The notes under the pieces were generated by a model, which was not told where the DNA came from, made no database searches, and saw only the letters and a list, made by a program, of their open reading frames with translations. Below, piece by piece: positions 6,281 through 6,598 of a stretch of DNA of 6,598 nucleotides; position 1 is the stretch's first letter; each line of letters starts with the position of its first letter. The DNA is from Clostridia bacterium (lineage in GTDB: Bacteria; Bacillota; Clostridia; Christensenellales; UBA1242), in assembly GCA_017503445.1 (NCBI GenBank), contig JAFVTB010000170.1, forward strand, positions 1 to 6,598, in the 5' to 3' direction. Made by a program: the position numbers and the translations under genes.

Positions 6281-6598
6281 TTAAGCGTTTGGGCTTGTAA
6301 GTGCAAGGTTGAATTGAATGTCTGCGCTTTCAATACTGCTTGATTCATCAACAACATTGAATGTCAACACAAGTGTGGCATCTTCGGTTGCCGCGATTGG
6401 TGTAAGTGCATATGCGTCATTTGCTTCGGTCAATGCTGCGCCATCTTGGGTAACGCTTGTCAATTGAAGGTTTGTGCCAACGGTGATTGCTGAAATTGCA
6501 GCGTTCATCGCATCGGTGCTTGAAGTGTTTGTGATTGTGAAGCTGTACACAATGTCGCTTGCCGCGCCGTCTGTCACATCGATTGCAAGTGCATCATC
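6281..6598 (-). CDS. C-terminal end of a probable secreted or surface beta-sandwich protein (5' end outside window)
   Basis: The minus-strand frame runs open from the window edge to the TAA at 6281-6283; the GTG at 6577-6575 is an internal Val codon, so about 105 C-terminal residues are visible. They alternate hydrophobic and Ser/Thr/Asp/Ala residues in strand-like segments (DIVYSFTITNTSS, NLQLTSVTQ, ATLVLTFNVVD, ADIQFNLALTS), with no Cys and very few basic residues. The pattern resembles an extracellular beta-sandwich, such as DUF11-like domains (YTITNTG motif) or the C-terminal region of SipW-dependent TasA/camelysin-like proteins. No sortase motif or C-terminal membrane segment is present, so anchoring would have to come from elsewhere. 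Signal peptide and N-terminal domains are out of view. Codon use (GCG, GGC, CTT, AGC) matches ileS, consistent with a resident host gene. The secreted, beta-rich nature is likely; the exact family is not settled. Confidence 0.7.
   Translation of the reverse strand, partial: DDALAIDVTDGAASDIVYSFTITNTSSTDAMNAAISAITVGTNLQLTSVTQDGAALTEANDAYALTPIAATEDATLVLTFNVVDESSSIESADIQFNLALTSPNA

Overview
The window reads as a junction between a probable mobile element and ordinary chromosome of a low-GC, Firmicutes-like (Bacillota) bacterium that uses the standard code (TGG for Trp, no in-frame TGA). The reasons are strong AGGAGG-type ribosome binding sites, short intrinsic terminators with T-tracts, clostridial-style large serine recombinases and a long IleS2-type isoleucyl-tRNA synthetase. 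I cannot name a genus from the sequence alone.

Left part (1-2187): two large serine recombinases lie head to tail. Only the C-terminal part of the first is in the window; its reading frame is open through the left edge. The second is complete (551 aa), with a catalytic resolvase domain, recombinase domain, zinc ribbon and coiled coil. A hairpin terminator and a strong Shine-Dalgarno sit in the 70-base gap between them. Such pairs usually belong to integrative elements or prophages, so the rest of the element should lie to the left.

Boundary (2188-2434): this non-coding stretch holds a 13-base palindrome, a 46-base imperfect dyad, three 9-base tandem repeats, a strong terminator, and then a well-formed sigma-A-type promoter for the next gene. 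It is the natural place to look for the attachment site of the recombinases.

Chromosomal part (2450-5590): a complete ileS, more GC-rich and with different codon use (CGC, GGC, CTT, GCG) from the recombinases. It has its own promoter and terminator, so it is a single-gene unit. Its true start is an ATG at 2450, not the in-frame TTG at 2435.

Right part (5591-6598): a small AT-rich isochorismatase/nicotinamidase-like hydrolase with an extended -10 promoter, then an almost GC-free spacer (70 consecutive A/T bases), a terminator that mainly serves the opposite strand, and the C-terminal end of a minus-strand gene for a probable secreted beta-sandwich protein. That gene shares the ileS-type codon use. 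The hydrolase therefore looks like an AT-rich insert between two host-like genes. I see no CRISPR array, tRNA, rRNA or defence system, and nothing that amounts to a clear new system. The most worthwhile leads are the tandem recombinases and the structured boundary next to them.
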